From positions 1 through 35,625 of the forward strand of contig CANQIA010000018.1 in the NCBI GenBank assembly GCA_947624015.1: a DNA stretch of 35,625 bases. Direction: 5' to 3'. Shown here piece after piece: positions 1 to 7,326 of the stretch (position 1 is its first letter; each line of letters opens with the position of its first letter). This DNA comes from an uncultured Clostridia bacterium. GTDB lineage: Bacteria > Bacillota > Clostridia > Lachnospirales > CAG-274. A model generated the notes under the pieces. The model was not told the origin of the DNA and did no database searches. It saw nothing but the letters and a program-made list of their open reading frames with translations. Made by a program: the position numbers and the translations under genes.

Positions 1-23
1 ATTGGTATTTGCAACAGAAATAT

Positions 24-623
24 TTATTTGATATGTTTGGAATTGAATATTCTTATCATAGGTTTTTTTGGATCTATTTTTTTGAGTATTTCCGCAGTAT
101 AGTATGCATCGCCAAGAGCGTTGTGGAACTGCTTGTCTTCGTCTATCGTTATGCCGAGAGTTTCAACGGCATTTTTAAGACCTATGGCTCCGCCTTTGCT
201 AAAGCCGATGTATTTTGTGGCGATCTGCTGAATATCCACATATCTCATAATAACGGGATCGTCGGTAAGTCCGTGATAGGTTATGTTTCTGTAAAGAGCC
301 TTTATATCGCTGTAACCCCATGTACCCAGCACAGGGTCATCATTTATAAATTTTCTGAATTTTGCAAAGGCTTCGGGAAAGTTTGGGGAACCGTAAAAAT
401 CCTTGTCCGTAAAGCCTGTTATCTTTTCTACATAGGGATGTATCTTCGGGTATATTATGGGCTTTATAAGTATGCTGAAAAGATCCGCAACATTATATTG
501 CTCATCTACCTTTACAGCACCTATTTGTATTATTTCAAAACGACATTTTGGATTTACTTCGCTGCCTCTTTCGTGTTCTCCGAAGTCAAATGCCTGATTA
601 AACTCCAGATCAAGTACTATCAT
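24..623 (-). CDS. DEDD-family 3'-5' exonuclease
   Basis: This 199-residue protein has the RNase T/DnaQ-type exonuclease fold, which removes nucleotides from 3' ends using two metal ions. The DEDDh residues are visible: D5 and E7 in VLDLEFN at the N-terminus, the Asp of WGYSD mid-protein, and the His and Asp of FHNALGDAYYT near the C-terminus. It has no polymerase or other domain and resembles the stand-alone KapD-like exonucleases of Firmicutes. I start it at the ATG whose first base is 623, because a strong ACAGGAGGTC site sits just upstream. A longer reading from 644 would run through that site. The ATG overlaps the stop codon of the upstream LysR gene by one base (TAATG), so the two are translationally coupled. 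Substrate (RNA or DNA) is unknown. The family call is secure. Confidence 0.85.
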   Translation of the reverse strand: MIVLDLEFNQAFDFGEHERGSEVNPKCRFEIIQIGAVKVDEQYNVADLFSILIKPIIYPKIHPYVEKITGFTDKDFYGSPNFPEAFAKFRKFINDDPVLGTWGYSDIKALYRNITYHGLTDDPVIMRYVDIQQIATKYIGFSKGGAIGLKNAVETLGITIDEDKQFHNALGDAYYTAEILKKIDPKKPMIRIFNSKHIK

Positions 624-1540
624 TATACGACCTCCTGTGAGCATACGACCTTTTTGACTGTCTCCGCAAAGGCAACGGAGGCTTTTGTTTTGTATGCGTT
701 TTCCCTGTAAGCGATCACCAAGGTCCAGTTCAGATCGGAGCTGAGAGAGTAGTACTTAGGCTGCTTGGTCAGTCCCGCATATTTAGCCGAAAATTCAGGC
801 ACAAGACAAAAGCCCATGCCTGCCGCAGAAAGACGCATAGCCGTTTCGATACCCGAGGTCTCCAAAAGCACATGAGGCTTAATATTTGCCTTTGCAAAAA
901 CCGTATCGGCTATTTGTCTGAGTCTCTGACTGGGATGAAGGAATATGAATTGCTCATCGCTCAGCTCTCGTATATCTATCTGGGGATATGGAGTGTCGTT
1001 TTTGACCGTTTGCTTGGGTACATAGTCGGGAGGCGCCGCAATATAAAGATTTTCTTTAATTATAGGCTCATATTCTATGCCTCTGCTCTTTATAGGCAAA
1101 TTCATCATACACAGATCCACCTGTCCGTGCAAAAGCATATCCTCAAGGACAGAGGAATTGTCCTCGACTATCTCAAGGTCTATACCGGGATATTCCTTTC
1201 TGAATACGGGCAATATCTCGGGAAGAGGATTGTTTGCCTTGGAAGGGGTAAGACCTATTTTAAGGCGTCCTTTTCTAAGGCTTGATATATCGTCAAATTC
1301 CTTGTGAAGATTTTCAACAATATTTATTATATCCTTTATAGATCTTATATACAGTTCTCCCGCATATGTAAGTGAAAGGGGGATAGTGTTTCTGTCAAAT
1401 ATCGTTATACCCATCTGGCTTTCCAGTCTGTTTATATACTGGCTCAAAGAGGGCTGTGATATGAAAAGCTTCTTTGCCGCCTTTGAAAAACTTTTTTCTT
1501 CGTTTATAGCGAGAACATATTCAAATTCCTTTAAATCCAT
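623..1540 (-). CDS. LysR-family transcriptional regulator
   Basis: This 305-residue protein has the length and layout of LysR regulators. An N-terminal winged helix-turn-helix (about residues 1-60, with the SFSKAAKKLFISQPSLSQYINRLE-type recognition region) is followed by a periplasmic-binding-protein-like effector domain (about 90-295). The start has a good ribosome site (GGGAGG, 7 bases before ATG). It is transcribed divergently from the decarboxylase operon at 1686. The usual LysR arrangement would make that operon its target, with a carboxylic acid or CoA-related metabolite as effector; this is inference. It is coupled to the exonuclease gene downstream, with which it has no obvious functional link. 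I do not assign a named subfamily. Confidence 0.93.
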   Translation of the reverse strand: MDLKEFEYVLAINEEKSFSKAAKKLFISQPSLSQYINRLESQMGITIFDRNTIPLSLTYAGELYIRSIKDIINIVENLHKEFDDISSLRKGRLKIGLTPSKANNPLPEILPVFRKEYPGIDLEIVEDNSSVLEDMLLHGQVDLCMMNLPIKSRGIEYEPIIKENLYIAAPPDYVPKQTVKNDTPYPQIDIRELSDEQFIFLHPSQRLRQIADTVFAKANIKPHVLLETSGIETAMRLSAAGMGFCLVPEFSAKYAGLTKQPKYYSLSSDLNWTLVIAYRENAYKTKASVAFAETVKKVVCSQEVV

Positions 1541-1572
1541 AAAAAAACCTCCCTATAGGATTAGCGTTATAT

Positions 1573-1603
1573 ATAATATATAATAAAAAATATTTTATAT
1601 AAT
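1573..1603. promoter_or_regulatory. AT-rich dyad between lysR and the decarboxylase operon, possible operator
   Basis: The 145-bp divergent intergenic region holds an imperfect 13-5-13 inverted repeat with arms ATAATATATAATA and TATTTTATATAAT (two mismatches). On the plus strand a TATAAT at 1631-1636 has only a poor -35 (TATTTA, 17 bases upstream), as expected of an activator-dependent promoter. LysR proteins usually bind AT-rich dyads in this position. In DNA this AT-rich the symmetry could be chance, so confidence is low. Confidence 0.3.
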
Positions 1604-1685
1604 TTCGTATTTATAGTACAATAAATTATGTATAATTACAAGTTTTTTATCGATTTTTTTCAAAAATTTCACAGGAGGTTTTAAA

Positions 1686-3065
1686 ATGAGCAGATTTGAT
1701 AAGATCAATGAGCTTATTGACAAGCTGCAGGCTGAGCCGACCACAGCGTACAAAAGACTTGAAATGCTCTTTGACGAGAACAGCTTTGTAGAACTTGGCG
1801 CCTACAATAAGAACGCAGGCGTTGTAACGGGCTACGGCACCGTAAACGGCAAGCTTGTATATGCATTTGCACAGGAGGGGGCTGTGAGTACCGATCACGC
1901 AAGGAAAATAGATAACGTATATGCCCTTGCGCTTAAAATGGGCTGTCCGGTGGTGGCAGTCATGGATTCCAACGGTATGAAAATAGACGACGGTCTTGAC
2001 ACCCTCGAAGCCTACGGCATAATGTTTAAAAACCAGACGGCTGCCAGCGGCGTTATACCTCAGATAAGTGTTGTTCTCGGAAATTGCCTGGGAATAAGCA
2101 GTTTCCTCTCAATACTTTCGGATTTTGTGATAATGTCAGAAACGGGAGCAAAAATGTTCATGTCAAGCCCAAGCATCTATTCGGGCTTAGAGGGCAAAGC
2201 CACTACCTACGAGGCTCTGGGCGGCGCAAAGATACTTGCTGAAAACGGCGTTGTCCATTTCAGTTGTCCCGATGAGGAAGGCTGCTTTGACAAGGCAAGA
2301 AATCTTATAGATATGCTTCCTTCAAATAATCTTGACGATTTTGCTCAGATAGAACCTACGGATGATCTTAACAGAGAGGATGCGGTATTGAATACCGTTA
2401 TACCGGAGGACAACGTATCTCCTATCGATATGGGATATATTATAAGGTCTGTGGCAGACAACGGCAATTTTTTTGAAATATGCGAAAGCTTTGCAAAGGG
2501 CATACTTACAGGCTTTATTCGTCTTGACGGCATTACCGTAGGCGTAGTCGCAAACAACGGACAGCTTTCAGCCGACTGCGCAAAGAAGGCGGGAGAGTTT
2601 GTAAATATATGCGATGCTTTCAATATCCCTATCGTTACCTTTACAGATATAGACGGATATGTGCATAATGACACCAGAGAACACAGCAATACCATAAAAT
2701 ACGGCGCAAAGTTTATGTTTGCTTTTGCAAATGCTACGGTGCCTAAGATCAATGTTATAGTCAGAAACGGCATAGGAAACGCTTATCTGCTCATGAATTC
2801 AAAACATATTGGCGCAGATATCGTGTACGCATGGCCTTCAGCTTGTGTGGCTCTTATGTCCAAGGAGGCTGCTATCAATATTATGGGAACTTCAAGCGAA
2901 AGATATGATGAAGTATCATCTCCCTATGAGGTGGCTGCCAACGGATATATTGACGGTGTTATCATACCCTCCACTACGAGAAAAAGAATTTTAATGGCTC
3001 TGGAAATGCTTATGACAAAGAGAGAAAACACAGTCTTAAGAAAGCATTCGAGCATAGAGTTTTAA
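1686..3065 (+). CDS. Acyl-CoA carboxyltransferase subunit (MmdA/AccA-AccD-like)
   Basis: This 459-residue protein belongs to the crotonase-fold carboxyltransferase family that moves CO2 between biotin and an acyl-CoA. The family includes methylmalonyl-CoA decarboxylase alpha, the 12S subunit of transcarboxylase and the acetyl-CoA carboxylase transferase. N- and C-terminal half-domains are both present (about 20-230 and 245-450), and the C-terminal half has the QLSADCAKKAGEFVNICDAFNIP-type segment typical of these enzymes. It is shorter than the roughly 510 residues usual for MmdA. The SD (ACAGGAGG) is strong. It is the first gene of an operon with OadG-, biotin-carrier-, OadB- and OadA-like genes, so it probably exchanges carboxyl groups with the same biotin carrier. 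The acyl-CoA substrate cannot be read from the sequence. Family call secure; substrate open. Confidence 0.85.
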   Translation: MSRFDKINELIDKLQAEPTTAYKRLEMLFDENSFVELGAYNKNAGVVTGYGTVNGKLVYAFAQEGAVSTDHARKIDNVYALALKMGCPVVAVMDSNGMKIDDGLDTLEAYGIMFKNQTAASGVIPQISVVLGNCLGISSFLSILSDFVIMSETGAKMFMSSPSIYSGLEGKATTYEALGGAKILAENGVVHFSCPDEEGCFDKARNLIDMLPSNNLDDFAQIEPTDDLNREDAVLNTVIPEDNVSPIDMGYIIRSVADNGNFFEICESFAKGILTGFIRLDGITVGVVANNGQLSADCAKKAGEFVNICDAFNIPIVTFTDIDGYVHNDTREHSNTIKYGAKFMFAFANATVPKINVIVRNGIGNAYLLMNSKHIGADIVYAWPSACVALMSKEAAINIMGTSSERYDEVSSPYEVAANGYIDGVIIPSTTRKRILMALEMLMTKRENTVLRKHSSIEF

Positions 3066-3083
3066 AATACGGAGGTAGTTACA

Positions 3084-3458
3084 ATGAATTTGCTGAGTAT
3101 TTTACACTTTGAAAATTTAGCCGAAGGCATTATGGTCACCGTTATAGGCTTTGGCATCGTGTTTGCAGTCCTTATTTTCATATGTCTTATACTTATGCTG
3201 AGCGGAAAGCTCCTTAACGCAAAGCCGAAGGCGGCTGCCACGGAGAGCATAACTCAGCCTAAGAAGCTATCGGAGCCCAAGATCGAAGCCCCGAGGACCG
3301 AGATTGACGATAAAGAGATAGTGGCGGTTATTGCCGCCGCAATATCGGCATATGAGGGCAAGGCAATAAGCCCCGACAGGCTTGTTGTAAGAAGGCTGAG
3401 AAGAGTTACAGGCTGGAACAAGGAAGCGCTTGCGGAACAGCAGGGTCGTTTATTTTAG
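3084..3458 (+). CDS. OadG-family decarboxylase gamma subunit
   Basis: This 124-residue protein has one membrane helix (about residues 15-43), a charged Ala/Lys/Pro linker, and a C-terminal segment (about 75-120). That segment carries the conserved IVAVIAAAISAYEG and RLRRVTGW patterns of OadG/MmdD-type gamma or delta subunits. In known Na+-translocating decarboxylases this subunit anchors the carboxyltransferase and biotin parts to the membrane beta subunit. It begins 18 bases after the carboxyltransferase stop and is followed within 12 bases by the biotin carrier, which fits a single transcript. Family assignment is well supported by motif, size and context. Confidence 0.85.
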   Translation: MNLLSILHFENLAEGIMVTVIGFGIVFAVLIFICLILMLSGKLLNAKPKAAATESITQPKKLSEPKIEAPRTEIDDKEIVAVIAAAISAYEGKAISPDRLVVRRLRRVTGWNKEALAEQQGRLF

Positions 3459-3470
3459 GAGGATATAGAA

Positions 3471-3866
3471 ATGAAGAATTACAAAATAACAGTAAATGGC
3501 AATATATATGATGTACAGGTGGAAGAAGTAGGCGAGGCGGCAGTAAAGCCGGCAGCACCTACGCCCGGAGCGGCTCCTAAAGTAACGCCTGCCACTGCGC
3601 CGGCTCCCGCCGGGACTCCCGCTCAGGCAGCTACGCCCTCTTCGGGAAGCGGCACAAAGGTACCTGCGCCTATGCCGGGTACTATACTTGATATAAAGGT
3701 AAATGTTGGAGATAAGGTAAGCGCCAACCAGGTGGTAGCCGTGCTTGAGGCTATGAAAATGGAAAACGATATCGTCACTCCCGTTGCAGGCACAGTTTCA
3801 GCCGTAAATGCCGTTAAGGGTCAGACTGTCAGTTCCGGCGATGTACTTATTACTGTTGCGGAATGA
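3471..3866 (+). CDS. Biotin carboxyl carrier protein of the decarboxylase complex
   Basis: This 131-residue protein has a short N-terminal lead, an Ala/Pro/Thr-rich flexible linker (about 24-62), and a C-terminal biotinyl domain (about 63-131). The hallmark EAMKMEND places the biotinylated lysine at K96. The layout matches the 1.3S subunit of transcarboxylase and the gamma/biotin subunits of methylmalonyl-CoA or glutaconyl-CoA decarboxylases. It would carry CO2 between the two soluble carboxyltransferases of the operon and the membrane subunit OadB. It needs a biotin ligase from elsewhere in the genome. The GGAGG site precedes the ATG at normal spacing. Confidence 0.93.
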   Translation: MKNYKITVNGNIYDVQVEEVGEAAVKPAAPTPGAAPKVTPATAPAPAGTPAQAATPSSGSGTKVPAPMPGTILDIKVNVGDKVSANQVVAVLEAMKMENDIVTPVAGTVSAVNAVKGQTVSSGDVLITVAE

Positions 3867-3891
3867 TCTGATATAGTCAGGAGGCAGTATT

Positions 3892-5127
3892 ATGTTAGAT
3901 ATGATCGCAGATGCCCTTGCCAGATTTTGGGCAAGCTCCGGCTTTGCACAGTTTTTTATAGATGATAATTATAAATTCATTATTATGATCTGCGTTGCTT
4001 TGTTTTTTATGTGGCTTGCCATTGCCAAAAAGTATGAGCCTCTTCTCCTTTTGCCCATATCCTTTGGTATGCTGCTTGCCAACCTGCCTAACAGCGGGCT
4101 TATGAATGAGCCTGTAAGGGAGCTTATAGATGTGTTGGGTATACAAATGGATCAATATGGAAACGCTATACCCATGTTGACACAGGTTCCCGGGGAAGTA
4201 TCGTCAAACGGCGGACTTTTATACTATATTTTCCAAGGCGACGCTCTGGGTATTTTTCCACCCCTTATATTTATGGGCGTAGGCGCTCTTACGGATTTCG
4301 GACCGCTTATAGCAAACCCTAAAAGCCTTCTTCTGGGCGCAGCGGCGCAGTTCGGTATATTTGCTGCGTTTTTAGGCGCTATTTTGCTTGGCTTTGACGT
4401 AAGGGAAGCGTGTTCCATAGGTATTATAGGAGGCGCAGACGGTCCCACAGCCATATTTACGACTACACATTTGGCGCCTCATCTTCTTTCCAGAATAACG
4501 GTTGCCGCCTATTCCTATATGGCGCTTATACCGGTCATACAGCCGCCTATCATGAAGCTTTTGACTACAAAAGAAGAAAGAGCCATAAAAATGGAACAGC
4601 TCAGACCCGTATCACAGAGGGAGAAAATACTTTTCCCCATAATAACGGCAATGCTGGTAATATTGATCCTTCCCGATACGGCATCTCTTATAGGTATGCT
4701 CATGCTGGGTAATCTTTTCAGAGAATCAGGCGTTACTCAGAAGCTTGCCACACATGCTTCCGAAGCCATGATGTATATAGTAAGCATATTTATAGGAGTG
4801 ACAGTAGGCGCAACTACAAGAGCCGACCAATTCCTGGAGCTTCAGACCATATTTATACTTGTGCTGGGACTTTTTGCCTTTTGCATTTCCACAGCGGCAG
4901 GCGTTATATTTGGCAAGATAATGTGTAAGCTTACGGGAGGCAAGGTCAATCCTTTGATAGGCGCTGCGGGAGTTTCGGCAGTACCTATGGCTGCAAGAGT
5001 AGCGCAAAAGGTAGGTCAGGAGGAAAATCCCAATAACTACCTTCTTATGCACGCTATGGGACCCAATGTTGCAGGTGTTATCGGCTCAGCCATAGCATCA
5101 GGCATTTTCTTGTCATTCTACAGATAG
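3892..5127 (+). CDS. oadB: Na+-translocating decarboxylase beta subunit (OadB family)
   Basis: This 411-residue, strongly hydrophobic protein has roughly ten membrane segments and is the usual length for the family. It decarboxylates carboxybiotin and couples that to Na+ export in oxaloacetate, methylmalonyl-CoA and glutaconyl-CoA decarboxylases. The diagnostic GGADGPTAI motif is present with D183, the position known to be essential for Na+ transport in the family. A second conserved region, GPNVAGVIGSAIASG, lies at the C-terminus. It has a strong AGGAGG site and sits between the biotin carrier and the OadA-like gene. oadB is used for the family; which decarboxylase it belongs to depends on the two candidate carboxyltransferases in the operon. 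Confidence 0.93.
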   Translation: MLDMIADALARFWASSGFAQFFIDDNYKFIIMICVALFFMWLAIAKKYEPLLLLPISFGMLLANLPNSGLMNEPVRELIDVLGIQMDQYGNAIPMLTQVPGEVSSNGGLLYYIFQGDALGIFPPLIFMGVGALTDFGPLIANPKSLLLGAAAQFGIFAAFLGAILLGFDVREACSIGIIGGADGPTAIFTTTHLAPHLLSRITVAAYSYMALIPVIQPPIMKLLTTKEERAIKMEQLRPVSQREKILFPIITAMLVILILPDTASLIGMLMLGNLFRESGVTQKLATHASEAMMYIVSIFIGVTVGATTRADQFLELQTIFILVLGLFAFCISTAAGVIFGKIMCKLTGGKVNPLIGAAGVSAVPMAARVAQKVGQEENPNNYLLMHAMGPNVAGVIGSAIASGIFLSFYR

Positions 5128-5138
5128 GAGGTAAATAT

Positions 5139-6542
5139 ATGGCTAAGGCTATTAAAATATGTGATTGTACATTGAGAGACGGTCAGCAGTCATTGATCGC
5201 TACCAGAATGAGAATTGAGGATATGCTTCCTATTCTCGATAAAATGGATAAGATAGGCTTTGGAGCCGTTGAAGTATGGGGCGGAGCTACCTTCGACTCA
5301 TGTCTTAGATTTCTGAAGGAGGATCCATGGGAAAGACTGAGGAAATTCCGTTCTGCCTTCAGCAACACAAAGCTTCAGATGCTCCTTAGAGGTCAGAATA
5401 TATTGGGATACAGACATTATGCAGATGATGTTGTAGATACATTTGTAAGAAAGAGCATTGAAAACGGTATAGATATACTTAGGATATTTGACGCTCTTAA
5501 CGATGCCAGAAATCTTGAAACTGCCGTAAAGGCAGTCAAGAAAGAGGATGGCGCACAGGCTCAGCTTGCCATTAGCTATACGCTCAGCGATGTACACACT
5601 CTCGAATACTATGTAAAGCTTGCAAAGCAATACAGGGACTTGGGCGCAGACAGTATATGCATAAAGGATATGGCAGGACTTCTCCTGCCCCAGGCTGCAT
5701 ACGACCTTGTAAAGGCTATAAAGGAAGAGGTGGATCTTCCTCTTGAAGTACACAGCCATTATACAAGCGGTGTTGCCGCTATGACTTATATTAAGGCAAT
5801 AGAGGCAGGCGCAGATATTATAGATACGGATATGTCTCCTTTGAGCATGGGTACCGCGCAGCCTGCTACGGAGGTCATGGTAGCTGCTCTTAAGGGTACT
5901 GAATATGACACAGGACTTGACGAAAATCTTCTTAAGGAGATCTCCGATTACTTTAAGCCCATAAGAGAAAAGGCGATCGAAAGCGGACTGTTAAGCACAA
6001 AGGTACTTTCTGTGGATATAGCAACACTTATATATCAGGTACCCGGAGGTATGCTTTCAAACCTTGTAAGTCAGCTTAAGAGCGCCAATGCAGAGGATAA
6101 ATACGACGAAGTATTAAAGGAAATACCAAAGGTAAGAGCCGATCTGGGCTATCCGCCTCTTGTAACTCCGTCAAGCCAGATAGTAGGCACACAGGCTGTG
6201 CTCAATGTTATAATGGGCGAAAGATATAAGATGGTACCCAAGGAAACAAAGGATTTGGTAAGAGGAATGTACGGTAAGACGCCTGTTCCCATTTCAGAGG
6301 AAATAAGGAAGAAGATAATAGGCGATGAAGAACCTATTACTTGCCGTCCTGCCGACAATATAGAGCCTGAGCTTGAAAAGATGGAGGCGGAAATAAAGGA
6401 CTATAAGGAAAAAGAGGAGGATGTTTTGAGCTATGCTCTTTTCCCACAGCAAGCCCTTGATTTCTTTAAGTTCAGACAGGCGCAGAAATTTGGCATAGAT
6501 CCCAAGCTTGCCGATGTGGACAATAAGGTCTATCCCATTTAA
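5139..6542 (+). CDS. oadA: Oxaloacetate decarboxylase alpha / pyruvate carboxylase 5S-type carboxyltransferase
   Basis: This 467-residue HMGL-like TIM-barrel carboxyltransferase transfers CO2 between oxaloacetate/pyruvate and biotin. Expected residues are visible: D14 in CDCTLRDGQQS, the RGQN segment, the carboxylated-lysine site K176 in ICIKDMAG, and metal ligands H205 and H207 in EVHSHYTSG. The C-terminal conserved carboxylase (PYC_OADA) domain is present, ending KFGIDPKLAD. It lacks the fused C-terminal biotinyl domain of classical OadA (about 590 residues), which fits the separate biotin carrier gene upstream. It is the last gene of the operon, 11 bases after oadB, and its AGGAGG site overlaps the oadB stop. 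The same architecture occurs in the 5S subunit of transcarboxylase. Confidence 0.9.
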   Translation: MAKAIKICDCTLRDGQQSLIATRMRIEDMLPILDKMDKIGFGAVEVWGGATFDSCLRFLKEDPWERLRKFRSAFSNTKLQMLLRGQNILGYRHYADDVVDTFVRKSIENGIDILRIFDALNDARNLETAVKAVKKEDGAQAQLAISYTLSDVHTLEYYVKLAKQYRDLGADSICIKDMAGLLLPQAAYDLVKAIKEEVDLPLEVHSHYTSGVAAMTYIKAIEAGADIIDTDMSPLSMGTAQPATEVMVAALKGTEYDTGLDENLLKEISDYFKPIREKAIESGLLSTKVLSVDIATLIYQVPGGMLSNLVSQLKSANAEDKYDEVLKEIPKVRADLGYPPLVTPSSQIVGTQAVLNVIMGERYKMVPKETKDLVRGMYGKTPVPISEEIRKKIIGDEEPITCRPADNIEPELEKMEAEIKDYKEKEEDVLSYALFPQQALDFFKFRQAQKFGIDPKLADVDNKVYPI

Positions 6543-6574
6543 CGCTGCTGCAGATATGATATATAAATAATAAT

Positions 6575-6598
6575 CCACCCGTGAAACGGGTGGTTTTT
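6575..6598 (+). terminator. Hairpin with T-run: IS200 right-end hairpin acting as operon terminator
   Basis: CCACCCG and CGGGTGG form a perfect 7-bp stem around a TGAAA loop, followed by five T on the plus strand. It lies 33 bases after the decarboxylase operon stop and would terminate that transcript. Read on the minus strand it is preceded by GAAAAA. The hairpin at 7251-7267, at the other end of the transposase unit, is also preceded by GAAAA. I therefore interpret it as the IS200 right-end palindrome doing double duty. Confidence 0.6.
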
Positions 6599-6674
6599 CA
6601 TTTTCGGGTATAACCCTAATCTCTACTGGCTACGCACAAGTGCGTCTTTTGTTGGCCTGCCAGCCATGCATTTT

Positions 6675-7145
6675 TTACTTGCTACCCGTAAACGGGTCTC
6701 TTGGGTCAAATAAACTCATTTGATCGCTTTCCCTGTCTACTTTTAATTGATTTGCTATATATTCTTTTATAGCTTTTGTATCTTTCCCTACTGTATCTAC
6801 ATAGTATCCCTTACACCAAAACTCTCGGTTTCTATATGCAAATTTCATGTTCCCAAACCTTTGAAATATCATCAGACTGCTTTTGCCTTTCAAATATCCC
6901 ATAAAACTTGATACACTTATTTTCGGTGGAATACTTACCAATATATGTATATGATCCGGACACACTTCTCCTTCTATTATTTCTACCCCTTTCCATTGAC
7001 ATAGTGTCCTCAATATCTCTCGTATTGCTTCCCTTTTTTCTTCATAAAATACTTTCCTTCTATATTTTGGCGCAAACACTATATGGTATTTGCAATTCCA
7101 TTTCGTATGTGCTAAACTATTTGTGACGTTATTTTGTTCATTCAT
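6675..7145 (-). CDS. tnpA: IS200-type Y1 transposase TnpA
   Basis: This 156-residue protein is full length for the family. The HUH metal site is intact (H65 and H67 in CPDHIHILV). The C-terminal catalytic helix has Y129 with Q133 (IKEYIANQ), the arrangement of IS200/IS605 TnpA. The family excises and inserts single-stranded circles using terminal hairpins. Nothing in the frame is broken, so the element may be active. The ribosome site AGGAGG at about 7153-7158 is buried in a 13-bp hairpin that should keep translation low. Confidence 0.95.
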   Translation of the reverse strand: MNEQNNVTNSLAHTKWNCKYHIVFAPKYRRKVFYEEKREAIREILRTLCQWKGVEIIEGEVCPDHIHILVSIPPKISVSSFMGYLKGKSSLMIFQRFGNMKFAYRNREFWCKGYYVDTVGKDTKAIKEYIANQLKVDRESDQMSLFDPRDPFTGSK

Positions 7146-7154
7146 TATAATGTC

Positions 7155-7212
7155 CTCCTAATGTGATTTTTATTTAGACTGGCAGGTCTTTTTTATTATA
7201 TCACATTAGGAG
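7155..7212 (-). promoter_or_regulatory. Leader hairpin sequestering the tnpA ribosome binding site
   Basis: CTCCTAATGTGAT (7155-7167) and ATCACATTAGGAG (7200-7212) are perfect 13-base complements. In the transposase mRNA the 3' arm contains the AGGAG of the ribosome site just upstream of the ATG at 7145, so pairing hides it. This kind of repression is known for IS200. Read on the plus strand the hairpin is followed by TTTTTTT, so it could also stop transcription entering from the decarboxylase side. Confidence 0.8.
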
Positions 7213-7286
7213 TTTTTTTACCTTTTTTACCGCTTAAGCTCTTTTGAACTCACGTGACTATCACGTGGTTTTCTTATACTAATAAG

Positions 7287-7316
7287 ATAGTGCCGCATTA
7301 AAAAATGCGGCACTAT
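7287..7316. terminator. Hairpin after degV
   Basis: A perfect 13-bp stem (ATAGTGCCGCATT / AATGCGGCACTAT) with an AAAA loop lies 11 bases past the degV stop. In the degV direction the tail is only weakly T-rich (CTTATTAG). In the plus direction five T follow. It was probably the bidirectional terminator between degV and the decarboxylase operon before the IS inserted beside it. Confidence 0.65.
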
Positions 7317-7326
7317 TTTTGTATCG

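Larger units (their letters stand above)
6574..7275 (-). mobile_element. IS200-group (IS200/IS605 family) insertion sequence
   Basis: A single HUH transposase gene (6675-7145) is flanked by terminal hairpins rather than classical inverted repeats. The left-end hairpin (7251-7267, arms CACGTGA/TCACGTG) and right-end hairpin (6575-6593) both follow a GAAAA(A)CCAC foot when read in the transposase direction. Smaller palindromes lie inside: AGAC/GTCT at about 7177-7189 and TGGC/GCCA near 6653-6666. The inferred length of about 700 bp matches IS200-group elements, which have no TnpB. Exact cleavage points are not determined, and no target duplication is expected for this family. It occupies the gap between two convergent operons. 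Confidence 0.8.

Noticed and set aside
9..710. Plus-strand open frame opposite the exonuclease
   Set aside because: The minus strand encodes a recognisable DEDD exonuclease with a strong ribosome site. The plus-strand product is rich in Tyr/Phe/Ile with no family likeness.
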